DNA of 18,621 bases from Minisyncoccota bacterium (GTDB lineage: Bacteria > Patescibacteriota > Minisyncoccia > UBA6257 > JAKLIH01), in assembly GCA_028702045.1 (NCBI GenBank), contig JAQVPP010000009.1, positions 1 to 18,621 of the forward strand. Reading direction: 5' to 3'. Both the position numbers and the translations under genes were made by a program. The notes beneath the pieces were generated by a model. The model ran no database searches. It was not told the DNA's origin and saw only the letters and a list, made by a program, of their open reading frames with translations. Of this stretch, positions 6,638 to 14,089 are shown one piece after another (positions within the stretch are counted from its first letter, which is position 1; each line of letters begins with the position of its first letter).

Positions 6638-6665
6638 CCCCTTGTGAAATTAATTTCACAAGGGG
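6638..6665 (-). terminator. Intrinsic terminator after the small membrane gene at 6673
   Basis: Perfect 12-bp stem CCCCTTGTGAAA / TTTCACAAGGGG with a TTAA loop. It lies 7 bases after the stop of the 6673-6894 gene. The T-rich run is better on the plus strand (TTATTTTTTA) than on the minus (TATTTAAAACTT), so it may be bidirectional, but only the minus strand carries a gene into it. Confidence 0.75.
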
Positions 6666-6672
6666 TTATTTT

Positions 6673-6894
6673 TTACTTTTTGTTTTTTTCTGCCTCCTGG
6701 GCATCTTTTTTAAGTTTATCAAAGCAAACTACTGTGCCAAAGAAGATAATCATTGTTATAATTATGAGGCCAAAAAACCAAACAAATGATGGCTCTTTGG
6801 GTAATAATAATACCATTACTGCAATAGTACCAGTAATAACTACTACAGATAAAATAATAACTTGCACAATACTAATTTTTGTGGTTTTTTTCAT
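6673..6894 (-). CDS. Small two-helix membrane protein, 73 aa
   Basis: I do not recognise a family. The product has two membrane helices (residues about 8-31, SIVQVIILSVVVITGTIAVM; and about 39-58, WFFGLIIITMIIFFGTVVCF) joined by a short turn (LLPKEPSF) and a basic, charged tail (DKLKKDAQEAEKNKK). It is a single-gene unit with its own promoter (6971-6943), a strong Shine-Dalgarno AAAAGGAG six bases before the ATG at 6894, and a strong terminator. Such a Shine-Dalgarno is unusual in this window. The Trp codon is TGG. The opposing plus-strand frame over the same bases is a shadow. Confidence 0.7.
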   Translation of the reverse strand: MKKTTKISIVQVIILSVVVITGTIAVMVLLLPKEPSFVWFFGLIIITMIIFFGTVVCFDKLKKDAQEAEKNKK

Positions 6895-6942
6895 TATTTT
6901 CTCCTTTTAATTGAAATAATTAAAATGTTATACATTATTTGT

Positions 6943-6971
6943 AGAATACCATAACTTATAAAAAGTATCAA
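6943..6971 (-). promoter_or_regulatory. Promoter of the 6673-6894 gene
   Basis: Minus strand: -35 TTGATA (6971-6966, 5 of 6), 17-bp spacer, -10 TATTCT (6948-6943, 4 of 6). Confidence 0.6.
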
Positions 6972-7005
6972 GTAACATTACAGACTCAATATATTTTGAA
7001 TTAAA

Positions 7006-8544
7006 TTATTTTCTTTTTAACATTTTATTAAATATTTCTTTAAATAAATTAACTTCTTTTAAATTAAATATTTTACTTAAAACAAAGTATGTTAATAAAA
7101 GTATAAAAGAAATTAGAATTATTATCAACAACAAGTTTAAATTAATTAAATTTAAAATATATACCCCTATAACAATATTAATAGATCCCATTAAAAGAAA
7201 AATAAATAATTTTTTGAAAAATACCTTGAAAACATACTTTTCAACAAACTTATTTACAAAAATACCAAGTAGTATTGCATATAGTAAATTAGCTAATACA
7301 TAGCCTCAAGCAATAGACATAATACCTAGTTGATTAATTGTAAAATACATAAAAGCACCTCCTATTATATATGCTACTAAAGAAGCAATAAAGGGCAATA
7401 TTGTATTATTAGCTGCAAATAATATTTTTAACAAAACATCATGAAGTGCATAAAAAATAAAACCTAAAATCATAATACTAAATACAACTATAGTTGTTGT
7501 TATTGCCTCTCCTTTAAATAACCCATAATTTAATAATATTTTAATTATCTGATCTTTTAAAACAAAAAATATTGAAAAAACTAAAACAGAAAGATAGGCT
7601 ATTTTAGATAGTGAAGATAATACTGTATTGGAAAAATCTTCTTTTGATTTTAAAAAGTTCCTGGATAAATAAGGAAAAGATGCTACTGCTATTGATGTGG
7701 CTATGATTGTTTTTGGTCAGTCTTGGATACTAATTACGAAAGTTAAAATTCCCAAACTACCTGGTTCTAAAAATGAAGCAAAGTAAGATAAAACAAATAA
7801 AAATAGTTGAATATTAATAATACTAAAGGCTCTAAATACAGTTAATGTAGAAAACTCTTTTACATACTTTTTAAAATTACTCTTTAATGGTAAAACAAAC
7901 CTGTAATTTAATAATTTAAAAGGAATAAATTTGATTAATAAATTAGTCAAGGCTCCTAGAATAACACCATAAGCAAGGCCATATACGCCAAATATAGGGT
8001 AAAAAACAGTAATACCTATAATTATGCCTAAGTTATAGAATAATGGGGCTACAGCATGAGGAACAAAGAAATTTCTCATATTAAGCATGTTGCCAAGTAA
8101 TGAAGATACACCTAAGATAATTGGCTGAATCATCATGATTCTAGTAAGTGAGGCAATTAATTTTAAACTAGTAATTGCATAACCTGGAAATAATAGAGCA
8201 ACGATACTATCAGCAAAAATAATAAATATGATAGCTAATAATGTACTTAAGCATGTAATGAATACAATAATAGATGAGGCAAAGTGCTCTGATTGATTAT
8301 CTTTTTCATATTTAGTAAATAAAGGAATAAAACCTGCAGATAATGTTCCTAAAATTATAATATTAAAAATAAAATCTGGAATTCTAAATGAGGCATAGTA
8401 GATATCTAATATTTTTGTTGCACCAAAAGTGCTAGCTAATAAGCTATTTCTAAAGATACTTAAAAAACCTCCTAGAAAAGTAAACAAAGCTAAGATAAAG
8501 GAGGCATTTGAAATATTTTTTGATTTATATTTGAATATGTTCAT
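7006..8544 (-). CDS. murJ: MurJ/MviN lipid II flippase
   Basis: MurJ flips the peptidoglycan precursor lipid II across the inner membrane. The 512-residue product equals the family length (E. coli 511) and is almost wholly hydrophobic with about 14 predicted membrane segments. The N-terminal part carries the family pattern, LGGFLSIFRNSLLASTFGA then YYASFRIPDFIFNII and LSAGFIPLFTKY (related to the usual LSAAFVPVF). After the TGA at 7717-7719 (Trp) comes a segment IIATSIAVASFPYLSR, which matches GISIATALFPTLSR of relatives. A second TGA at 7306-7308 (IA-W-GY) is also Trp. Its presence argues for a peptidoglycan wall. It has its own promoter and a long leader of about 150 bases that overlaps a candidate small RNA on the other strand. 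No Shine-Dalgarno and no clear terminator. Confidence 0.92.
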
Positions 8545-8559
8545 TTTGGTAAAATATAC

Positions 8560-8588
8560 TTGACTTTTTTATTAAAATAGTGTAATAT
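8560..8588 (+). promoter_or_regulatory. Plus-strand promoter of the candidate small RNA at 8595
   Basis: Plus strand: -35 TTGACT (8560-8565, 5 of 6), exactly 17 bp, -10 TAATAT (8583-8588, 4 of 6) preceded directly by TG. It points away from murJ, and no protein gene follows on this strand. Confidence 0.5.
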
Positions 8589-8594
8589 TTAAAT

Positions 8595-8677
8595 ATTCAG
8601 ACGAGAAAGGTTTCAATGACTGTCTTAAGTTTTACTTAAGTTATTTAAAGTCACTGCCCCCTTTCTTTTTTTTATTT
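8595..8677 (+). ncRNA. Candidate small structured RNA, antisense to the murJ leader
   Basis: About 80 bases between the plus-strand promoter and a run of eight T. The sequence folds into a nested hairpin: outer stem GAAAGG (8605-8610) / CCTTTC (8660-8665), middle CAATGACT / AGTCACTG with one A-C mismatch, and inner CTTAAGT / ACTTAAG. CCTTTC is followed at once by TTTTTTTT, as at an intrinsic terminator on the plus strand. On the minus strand the same bases lie in the murJ leader; there the mismatch becomes a G-U pair but no U-run follows. So it is either an independent plus-strand RNA, a structured leader of murJ, or both in an antisense pair. It matches no RNA family I know. Confidence 0.5.
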
Positions 8678-8703
8678 TAAAATATATATTTAATATTAAT
8701 AAG

Positions 8704-8732
8704 ATTATATAATATTAATTAATTTTTTACAA
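8704..8732 (-). promoter_or_regulatory. Promoter of murJ
   Basis: Minus strand: -35 TTGTAA (8732-8727), 17-bp spacer, perfect -10 TATAAT (8709-8704). It gives murJ a leader of about 150 bases. The -35 overlaps the T-rich tract after the RNase P terminator. Confidence 0.6.
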
Positions 8733-8736
8733 ATTA

Positions 8737-8759
8737 AAATCTCCCCAAAGGGGAGATTT
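8737..8759 (-). terminator. Intrinsic terminator of RNase P RNA
   Basis: Perfect 10-bp stem AAATCTCCCC / GGGGAGATTT with a three-base loop, followed on the minus strand by TTTTAATTTG. It begins right after the 3' end of the RNase P RNA. Confidence 0.85.
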
Positions 8760-9076
8760 AATACTAACTATATAAGCCGAGTTCTGTACTTCTATAAGAA
8801 GCGGTAGTCATCAATCTGGAGCATACATCACTATATGCCCTCAAGCGAGATACCAAAACTTTCTCTTGCTTCCCGTAAGGATTTAGCCGTTTCACTCCTA
8901 AAATTTCTTTTAGGTTAATCCCGGAGGATTTTTAAATGATTTCTCATTTAAACGTCACTGCTCGCACCTCTTTCCTAATAAATTAGGACGACAGCTGTTA
9001 ACTGCTACGTTCCTTTCTTGCGAAAGGAGAAGCTCGGACTTTCCTCTCCATAAAGGAGCGACTACCCTAATTAGCT
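8760..9076 (-). ncRNA. rnpB: RNase P RNA, type A-like
   Basis: The catalytic RNA that matures tRNA 5' ends. Conserved blocks read on the minus strand are GAGGAAAGTCCGAGC near the 5' end, GTGAAACGGCTAAATCC in the middle, GATTGATGACTACC, and ACAGAACTCGGCTTATA at the 3' end. The order ACAGAA then (C/T)CGGCTTA is that of type A RNAs; type B RNAs of Bacillus and Mycoplasma end with the order reversed (GGCTTACAGAACG). P1 can be formed by CTAATTA (9074-9068) with TAGTTAG (8770-8764), which sets the ends. Length is about 317 bases, short for type A (E. coli 377). It has its own promoter and terminator. The type A form is evidence against a Mollicute host. Confidence 0.95.
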
Positions 9077-9081
9077 AATTA

Positions 9082-9110
9082 ATTATACAATATTTTATGA
9101 ATTTTGTAAA
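9082..9110 (-). promoter_or_regulatory. Promoter of RNase P RNA
   Basis: Minus strand: -35 TTTACA (9110-9105, 5 of 6), 17-bp spacer, perfect -10 TATAAT (9087-9082). Predicted start near 9075 agrees with the base of P1. The -35 lies inside the last codons of the 9095-9436 gene. Confidence 0.75.
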
Positions 9111-9436
9111 CGATTATTAACTTGTAAGGCTTCTAAAAATATTGGATTTATTTCTGGATTCTCCAGTAATTCATTAGCTGATCTTTGTTTTAAAAATTCG
9201 TAGATTATCTCTTTACTAAATGACTTAGTTATATGGTTGTTATTGTCTTCATTTTTAAACACATCAATAAATTCTTTAAAAAAATCTTTTACACTTTCTA
9301 GATTATTAAAGTCAATTTGTTGAATAGTTTCTTGAGATAAGTTTCTGTAAGATTCTAAATATTTTTCAGAAATAGCAAAATCAATTTTTTCTTGTAAATT
9401 AAATTGATGTTTTGATATTTCTTTTAATTTTTCCAT
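9095..9436 (-). CDS. Unrecognised small soluble helical protein, 113 aa
   Basis: No family recognised. The product is charged and probably all-helical (EISKHQFNLQEKIDFAISEKYLE, NLESVKDFFKEFIDVFKNEDN, KEIIYEFLKQRSANELLENP), with no signal peptide, membrane segment, Cys or Trp. It starts 5 bases after the stop of the channel-like gene and so belongs to the same transcript. It ends in TAA within the RNase P promoter region. A partner of the upstream membrane protein is possible but rests only on position. Confidence 0.65.
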   Translation of the reverse strand: MEKLKEISKHQFNLQEKIDFAISEKYLESYRNLSQETIQQIDFNNLESVKDFFKEFIDVFKNEDNNNHITKSFSKEIIYEFLKQRSANELLENPEINPIFLEALQVNNRLQNS

Positions 9437-9441
9437 TAGTG

Positions 9442-10122
9442 TTAGTCTTTAAGATTTTTTTTGCTTTTTTCTAACATGCTTTTAGCAAAGTCTTTGCCTC
9501 CTAGGCCAAAAGCTAATCCTCCAGCCAAAGACAACATAGCTACTAATCCAACAAAAATAATGAATAAGAAGTTGGATGCTATTTTTAATTGATCTAAAGC
9601 TGTTAAGAAACCTGTGATGTAAATAGCTCACTTAGCAATAACACCAGCAAAGGTTGTTATCTTTAGCCCTGATCCAGTTGCTGAAGATGTTACTAATTTC
9701 TCAACAAAATCTGCAACTAAGAAAGTTATTAAAATAATGATAGCTGCGATAATAACATTTGGTAAGTATGCTAAAATTGTTTTTAAATAAGCTGTAAAAG
9801 CAAGTAAGCCTAAAGAATCTAAAGCTGCTGATAAAAATGCTAATACTAGAGACCATCTAATTAATTGACCTATAAAATATCCTGCATCTAGGCGGATGTT
9901 TGCCCTATCAGTAAAATTCTTAAAGCCAATTTTTTCTAAAATTCTATCAATCTTAAGAGCATCTATAATTCTTTCAATCAATTCACCAATACCTGTAGCT
10001 ATAATTAATCCAATTAAAAATAGAATTAATGCTCCTAATAAACTAGGAAGGAAATTTACGAACGATATCCACATATTTGATAATGTAGATGTTGTTGTCA
10101 TTACTACATTTCCTACTGTCAT
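9442..10122 (-). CDS. Multi-helix membrane protein with MscS-type conserved TM helices
   Basis: 226 residues, with about five membrane segments: near 24-46 (LLGALILFLIGLIIATGIGEL), 86-108, 113-137 (PNVIIAAIIILITFLVADFVE), 165-182 and 186-206. It carries the repeated pattern of the conserved TM-helix family found beside or within small-conductance mechanosensitive channels: LPSLLGALILFLIG, G-x-x-A-x-x-I-x-x-L-x-x-x-L-I-D, and near the end AK-W-AIYITGFLTALDQL and AGGLAFGLGGKDFAKSMLEK, where Trp is TGA (9628-9630). The large soluble MscS beta domain is absent, so channel function is inferred only. It has its own promoter at 10211-10183 and is followed by the 9095-9436 gene. Confidence 0.8.
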
Positions 10123-10182
10123 AATAATTAATTTAAATTTTTTATTAAATTTTAAACGACTATTTAAAATCTATATATATTA

Positions 10183-10211
10183 AGTATATTTAATAATTTT
10201 TAAAATTGCAA
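10183..10211 (-). promoter_or_regulatory. Promoter of the channel-like gene
   Basis: Minus strand: -35 TTGCAA (10211-10206), 17-bp spacer, -10 TATACT (10188-10183, 5 of 6). It lies just after the terminator of the ackA-rbr operon. The leader is about 55 bases. Confidence 0.65.
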
Positions 10212-10237
10212 GTTGTTTTTGAGTAATTTGCAAACAA

Positions 10238-10265
10238 AAAAAGAACGGGATATCCCGTTCTTTTT
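10238..10265 (-). terminator. Intrinsic terminator after rubrerythrin gene
   Basis: A 28-base perfect palindrome, AAAAAGAACGGGAT / ATCCCGTTCTTTTT, giving a stem of at least 10 bp with T-runs on both sides. It lies 7 bases after the stop of the rubrerythrin gene. Confidence 0.88.
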
Positions 10266-10272
10266 AAAAAGC

Positions 10273-10836
10273 TTAATATTTCTCATTTTGGATTTGGAAA
10301 TATCCTTTTGGATGACTACATGATGGACACTCATCTGGTGCACTTTTATCTTTCATCTCATATCCACATTTTCTACAAAACCAAATAGTCTCCTCTTCTT
10401 TATCTTGTAGAGAATTAGACTTAAGCACATCTAGTAATTTTTGGAATCTTTCCTTATGATGCTTTTCTGAAAGGATAATAGCATCAATTCTATTAGCTAT
10501 TTCCTCTTGTCCTTCCTCTCTAGCTACTTTAGCAAATTCTGGATAAAGTTCTTCATGCTCATGAGCTTCACCATTTATTGATGTTTGCAAATTATCTGCT
10601 GTAGTACCTAGTTCAACAATAACATCTGTATCTACAGTTAAGTTATCATTGGTTAAGGTTTTTAGCATTTTCAAAAATCATGAAGCATGCTCTTGCTCAT
10701 TTGCAGCAGTGATAGTAAATATCTCAGAGATTTGCTCATAACCTTCTTTTTTGGCTACCTTAGCATATCTGAAATATCTTTTCATAGCTTGACTTTCTCC
10801 AACATAAGCTTGAGCTAAATGTTTTATTGTTTGCAT
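10273..10836 (-). CDS. rbr: Rubrerythrin
   Basis: Rubrerythrin is a non-haem di-iron peroxidase that reduces hydrogen peroxide in anaerobes and microaerophiles. The 187-residue product has the ferritin-like four-helix domain with iron-ligand motifs GESQA (E14), NEQEHAS-W (ExxH), GEAHEHEELYPEFAKVAREEG and LSEKHHKERFQKLL (ExxH), and a C-terminal rubredoxin-like domain with CRKCGY (about 157) and CPSC (about 171). The order and length (usual 190) are complete. The Trp after EHAS is TGA (10678-10680). It starts at 10836, 6 bases after the acetate kinase stop, in one operon, and ends at the 10238-10265 terminator. Electrons probably come from a rubredoxin or flavoprotein encoded elsewhere. Confidence 0.96.
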
Positions 10837-10842
10837 AGTGTT

Positions 10843-11895
10843 TTATTTTAAAAATTTTTTACAATACGACGCTATTAACAATTCTTCGTTTGTTTTAATT
10901 ATAACAGATTTTATTTTATTTTTAAAAGGCAAATCCTTTAAAATATCATTTCTAACTATTTTACTGTGATAACCTATTCCCCCTGTAAAAACTATAGCAT
11001 CTACTTTGTTTAATGTTGCATAATATGCACCTATATATTTTTTAACTGCATTGTTGATTAGTTTAAAACAAGTTGTGTCTAGATCATTTTTAGCTAAATA
11101 ACCATCTTCAATTTCTTTTGAGCTATTTTTTCCTGAAATACCTTTGATACCTGATTCTTTATTAAATAAATCAATTGCCTGGTTAAGTGATAGTTTATCA
11201 TTTTTCATAATATGGAAAATTACTCCTGGATCCATATCTCCTGTACGGGTTGTCATAGGTAATCCGGAAGTTGGAGAAAAACTAAAAGAACAATCATAGG
11301 CTTTTCCTTTTTTAATTGCACTAACTGATGACCCGCCACCTAAGTGACAAATAATTAAATTAAGTGAAGATAGTTTTTTATTTAATTTTTCAGCTACAGC
11401 ATTAGCTACATATTCATGAGAAATTCCATGAAAACCATATTTATATATACCTTGTTTAAAGTACTTATATGGTATTGGTAATATTTTGTTTTCCATTGGA
11501 ATTGTTGAAAAAAATCCAGTGTCAAAAACTGCTAAGTTTTTAATGTTTTTTTCTTTTTTCAAGGCAAGTTTAATAAAAAGAATATTGTGTGGATTATGCA
11601 AAGGAGCTAAAATTGAATTTTTCTCAAGTTCTTTTATATTATCCTTGGTGATTATTGTAGGTGTAGTAAAATATGGACCACCATGAACTACTCTGTGGCC
11701 TATGATTTGTAATTCTCCAAAACTTTTAGCCTTAGCTAATATTTTATCAAATAAAGCCTCTTGAAGAACTTTTCTTTCTTTGCCCTTTTCTTCTATATTA
11801 AATTCATTTTGATCTAGAACTTTTAAAGTTTGCAAATCAAAAATTTGATATTTTAATGAGGTAGATCCTGCATTAAAAATTAAGATTGTTTTCAT
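10843..11895 (-). CDS. ackA: Acetate kinase
   Basis: AckA converts acetyl phosphate and ADP to acetate and ATP, the substrate-level ATP step of acetate fermentation. Seen in the 350-residue product: ASKHA-fold nucleotide motif FNAGSTSLKY, the substrate loop GHRVVHGG, APLHNPHN, catalytic-region FDTGFFSTIP, YKYGFHGISHEYV, the phosphate motif CHLGGGSSVSAI, TRTGDMDPGVIFHI with the family Arg-Asp pair, and adenosine motif FTGGIGYHS. It is about 50 residues shorter than E. coli AckA (400), with shorter loops but all motifs kept. The start at 11895 (MKTILIFN) is chosen over an upstream ATG at 11934 because that would overlap the previous gene. It contains no TGA. Whether the genome also has phosphotransacetylase is not visible. 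Confidence 0.95.
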   Translation of the reverse strand: MKTILIFNAGSTSLKYQIFDLQTLKVLDQNEFNIEEKGKERKVLQEALFDKILAKAKSFGELQIIGHRVVHGGPYFTTPTIITKDNIKELEKNSILAPLHNPHNILFIKLALKKEKNIKNLAVFDTGFFSTIPMENKILPIPYKYFKQGIYKYGFHGISHEYVANAVAEKLNKKLSSLNLIICHLGGGSSVSAIKKGKAYDCSFSFSPTSGLPMTTRTGDMDPGVIFHIMKNDKLSLNQAIDLFNKESGIKGISGKNSSKEIEDGYLAKNDLDTTCFKLINNAVKKYIGAYYATLNKVDAIVFTGGIGYHSKIVRNDILKDLPFKNKIKSVIIKTNEELLIASYCKKFLK

Positions 11896-11897
11896 GT

Positions 11898-12341
11898 TTA
11901 ATAATTTATACAATTTATATCTGTAATAACTCAATTGTCTTGAACTTTAGCTGAGGTTACCTCAAAAGAGTGATTCTGAAAATCACTAGTTATTGTATAT
12001 ATAATTTTATTAAGATACTCTTCTTTTACTGATACATTGAAGTAGTTGGGAAAATTTTCCTCACAAATAATAAAATTATATTGTGGATCTGTTTTTAATA
12101 ATCTAGTTATTTTCTTTTTCAAACTGGAATCAAAAATAGCTATATCTAAATAATCATTATTACTTAAAATATCTTTTTTATTTAAGGCTAATTGGGAATA
12201 AAAATTTTCAACAACATTAGTTGATGTTTTATTAATTTTCTCTTGTTTTTTTAAAACAATAGCATTGTTATATCAATAAAATGCTAAGTATCCAATAATA
12301 GCTAAAATTGCTAATTTAAATAAAAATTTAATTAATTTCAT
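11898..12341 (-). CDS. Unrecognised single-pass membrane-anchored protein, 147 aa
   Basis: No family recognised. Two TGA codons (12273-12275 and 11931-11933) are read as Trp to give one frame from MKLIKFLFKLAIL to a TAA at 11898. An N-terminal membrane anchor (about 5-24, ending LAFYWYNNA) is followed by an extracytoplasmic or cytoplasmic soluble part with NFYSQLALNKKDILSNNDY, KTDPQYNFIICEENFP and EYLNKIIYTITSD. The layout resembles small secreted lipid-anchored domains with an NTF2- or DUF4878-like ring, but I cannot confirm that. The stop is 2 bases before the ackA start and the gene follows the HI0933-type gene by 29 bases, so it belongs to that operon. Confidence 0.65.
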
Positions 12342-12370
12342 ATGCTGTTTATTTAATATATTAAGTATAA

Positions 12371-13609
12371 CTAATTTGCTGCTGAATTACCAGCCACAAA
12401 ACCTGTTGTTCAACAAGCTTGTAAATTATATCCTCCTGTCTTACCATCAAAGTTCAAAACTTCTCCAGCAAAATATAGGTTTTGAATAAGTTTTGATTGC
12501 ATTGTTTTCTGATCAACCTCATCTAAATTAACTCCTCCTTGAGTAATAATAGCATACTCAAATGGTAAAGATTTAGAAACAGTAAAGTCAAAATTCTTTA
12601 ATACATGAATAATATTATGCCTTTCCTCTTTAGTTATGCTGTTGATTTTTTTATTAGCTTGCAGGGATCTATGAACAAACTCATTAATCAAACTCTTGGG
12701 TACTAGCTCTTTAGCATAAGTTTTAATGTCTTTATTTTTATTTTCCTCAAAATCTCTTAATAATCTATTCTCTAGTTGCTCAAAAGTTAAGGCTGGCTTT
12801 AGATCGATACTTACTGTAAGTTGATGACGTTTTTCTAATTTCAAAACAACATCTCTGGAAAGTAACAATACTGCTGGACCACTTAGTCCAAAATGAGTAA
12901 ACATAACTTCTCCAAAATGCTTGGATATTTTTTTATCTTTTTCCTTAATACTTACCTCTACATTTTTTAAGGCTAAACCTTTTAGATGATTAGTGTTCTC
13001 TAGAGTCTCTAAAGGAACTAAAGCTGGTAATTGTTTAATAATAGTGTGACCTAAATTAATTATCTCTTCGTTTAGGTTTCCGTCTGACCCTGTAATTGGA
13101 TATGATTTTCCTCCTGTACAGATAATAACATTCTTAGGGATAATTAATCTCTTGCTAGTAACTACTGAGATAATTTTATTATTTTCTGTGTTGATTTTTT
13201 CAACTTTTTCCTCATTTAAAATAGAAACTTTGTTTTTACTTAATTCTTGTTTGAAAAAATTAATAATATCTTGAGAAGAATCTGATATAGGGAAAACCCT
13301 GTTACCTCTTTCTACTTTTAATTTTATTTTATTTTTTTCAAAAAAATTCATCAAGTCAATATTATTGAATTGAGAAAAAGCTGAAAAAAGAAATTTTCCA
13401 TTAGCATAAGCATCTACTAGTGTATTTAGATTAGTTTCTGCATTGGTGATATTACATCTACCCTTACCTGTTAGTTTTAGTTTTCTGCCTAAAAACTTAT
13501 TTCTATCTACTATAGCAACACTGACTCCTTTATTTGAAGCCTGAAGCGCAGACATAAGTCCAGCTGGACCACCACCAATAATTAGAACATCTATGTTAAA
13601 ATCAGTCAT
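12371..13609 (-). CDS. HI0933/YhiN-family FAD-dependent oxidoreductase
   Basis: A 412-residue flavoprotein of the HI0933 family, whose physiological reaction is not established. The N-terminus has the FAD-binding motif VLIIGGGPAGLMSAL (about 9-23) and the family marker GRKLKLTGKGRCNITNAE. In the middle are IICTGGKSYPITGSDG and the HFGEVMFTHFGLSGPAVL block typical of the family. The C-terminus has ITQGGVNLDEVD, LYFAGEVLNFDGKTGGYNLQ and then AC-W-TTGFVAGNSAAN, where Trp is TGA (12410-12412). The E. coli relative has GGYN(F/L)Q-W-A-W at this place. Length fits (about 400). It ends in TAG. Its start overlaps the smr stop by one base (TAATG), so the two are translationally coupled. Confidence 0.92.
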
Positions 13610-13887
13610 TATTTTATCTTAATATTTATTTTACCTGAATCATTGCCATACATATCTATTGGTTCTTCAAAATATTCAATTAAATGACTTAGTTCATTTA
13701 GCACATTAATTGTGCGTGCAGGCAAAATAGGAATATCTTGAGAATGTATTCCCTTGCCCACAATAACTGAAATATATTGAATATTGTTATCTTTTGCATC
13801 ATCTATAGTTTCTTCTATAACTCTTTTGATTTCTCCTTTAGATGCATTTTTCCCTAGATCATGTAAATCAATTTCTATACAATCCAT
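13609..13887 (-). CDS. Stand-alone Smr-domain protein
   Basis: 92 residues that are essentially one Smr domain, found in MutS2 and in small stand-alone proteins with nucleic-acid nicking or ribosome-rescue roles. Visible are the N-terminal IDLHDLGKNASKGEI, corresponding to the (L/I)DLHG motif with Asp in place of the usual Gly, and ISVIVGKGIHS, corresponding to the (I)HGKG(T) motif. The Asp-Leu-His and Gly-Lys-Gly elements are both intact. The C-terminal third (SHLIEYFEEPIDMYGNDSGK) departs from the family. It is the first gene of its operon and is coupled to the HI0933-type gene. It contains no TGA. Confidence is limited by the short length. Confidence 0.75.
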   Translation of the reverse strand: MDCIEIDLHDLGKNASKGEIKRVIEETIDDAKDNNIQYISVIVGKGIHSQDIPILPARTINVLNELSHLIEYFEEPIDMYGNDSGKINIKIK

Positions 13888-13898
13888 TTTTTATTTTA

Positions 13899-13904
13899 AG
13901 TATA
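13899..13904 (-). promoter_or_regulatory. Extended -10 of the smr operon
   Basis: Minus strand TGA-TATACT (TATACT at 13904-13899). No good -35 is present at 17 bp. The predicted start would leave only a few bases before the smr ATG at 13887, that is a nearly leaderless transcript. The same TGA-TATACT occurs before the 3851-4234 gene. Confidence 0.4.
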
Positions 13905-13982
13905 TCATGTTTTTAGATTATTTAAAAGGGTTATTGATTTATCAAACCCAAATAGAAATGTCATAGCTTCCTGTTTTTTAAC

Positions 13983-14010
13983 TTGACTTTTTATAATTAT
14001 TTGTTATAAT
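13983..14010 (+). promoter_or_regulatory. Plus-strand promoter of the GC-rich small RNA
   Basis: Plus strand: -35 TTGACT (13983-13988, 5 of 6), 16-bp spacer, perfect -10 TATAAT (14005-14010). It faces away from smr and toward the DUF3800 gene's 3' end. Confidence 0.7.
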
Positions 14011-14016
14011 TCATAT

Positions 14017-14089
14017 ATAAGAGCATTAGCTCCGGGGTTCGCATTGCGAGCCGGGGAAAGGCCCTGATTTATTCAGGGTCTTTTTCTTT
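14017..14089 (+). ncRNA. Candidate GC-rich small RNA of unknown family
   Basis: A compact plus-strand unit of about 73 bases from a near-consensus promoter to an intrinsic terminator. In 14021-14080, 35 of 60 bases are G or C, far above the surrounding AT-rich DNA, as expected for a structured RNA in an AT-rich genome. Predicted elements: short hairpin GAGC-ATTA-GCTC (14021-14032), a 7-bp hairpin GGTTCGC-ATT-GCGAGCC (14036-14052, one G-U pair), an unpaired GGGGAAAGG, and the terminator hairpin. No open reading frame of note. It is not tRNA, tmRNA, SRP RNA or a riboswitch I recognise. Confidence 0.65.
14061..14089 (+). terminator. Intrinsic terminator of the GC-rich small RNA
   Basis: Stem CCCTGA (14062-14067) / TCAGGG (14073-14078), extended by a G-T pair, with loop TTTAT and the following TCTTTTTCTTT. 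On the minus strand the final codons of the DUF3800 gene lie in this stem, so the two units converge here. Confidence 0.75.

Noticed and set aside
6644..6910. Plus-strand ORF of 88 aa
   Set aside because: It is antisense to the small membrane gene at 6673-6894, which has a promoter, Shine-Dalgarno and terminator.
9896..10183. Plus-strand ORF of 95 aa
   Set aside because: Shadow of the conserved channel-like gene on the minus strand.
11486..11686. Plus-strand ORF of 66 aa
   Set aside because: Shadow of acetate kinase.
11896..11934. Longer start for ackA at 11934
   Set aside because: The extra residues are not in the family and overlap the upstream gene; MKTILIFN is the normal start.
13784..13966. 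Plus-strand ORF of 60 aa
   Set aside because: Mostly antisense to the smr gene; the rest is promoter sequence.
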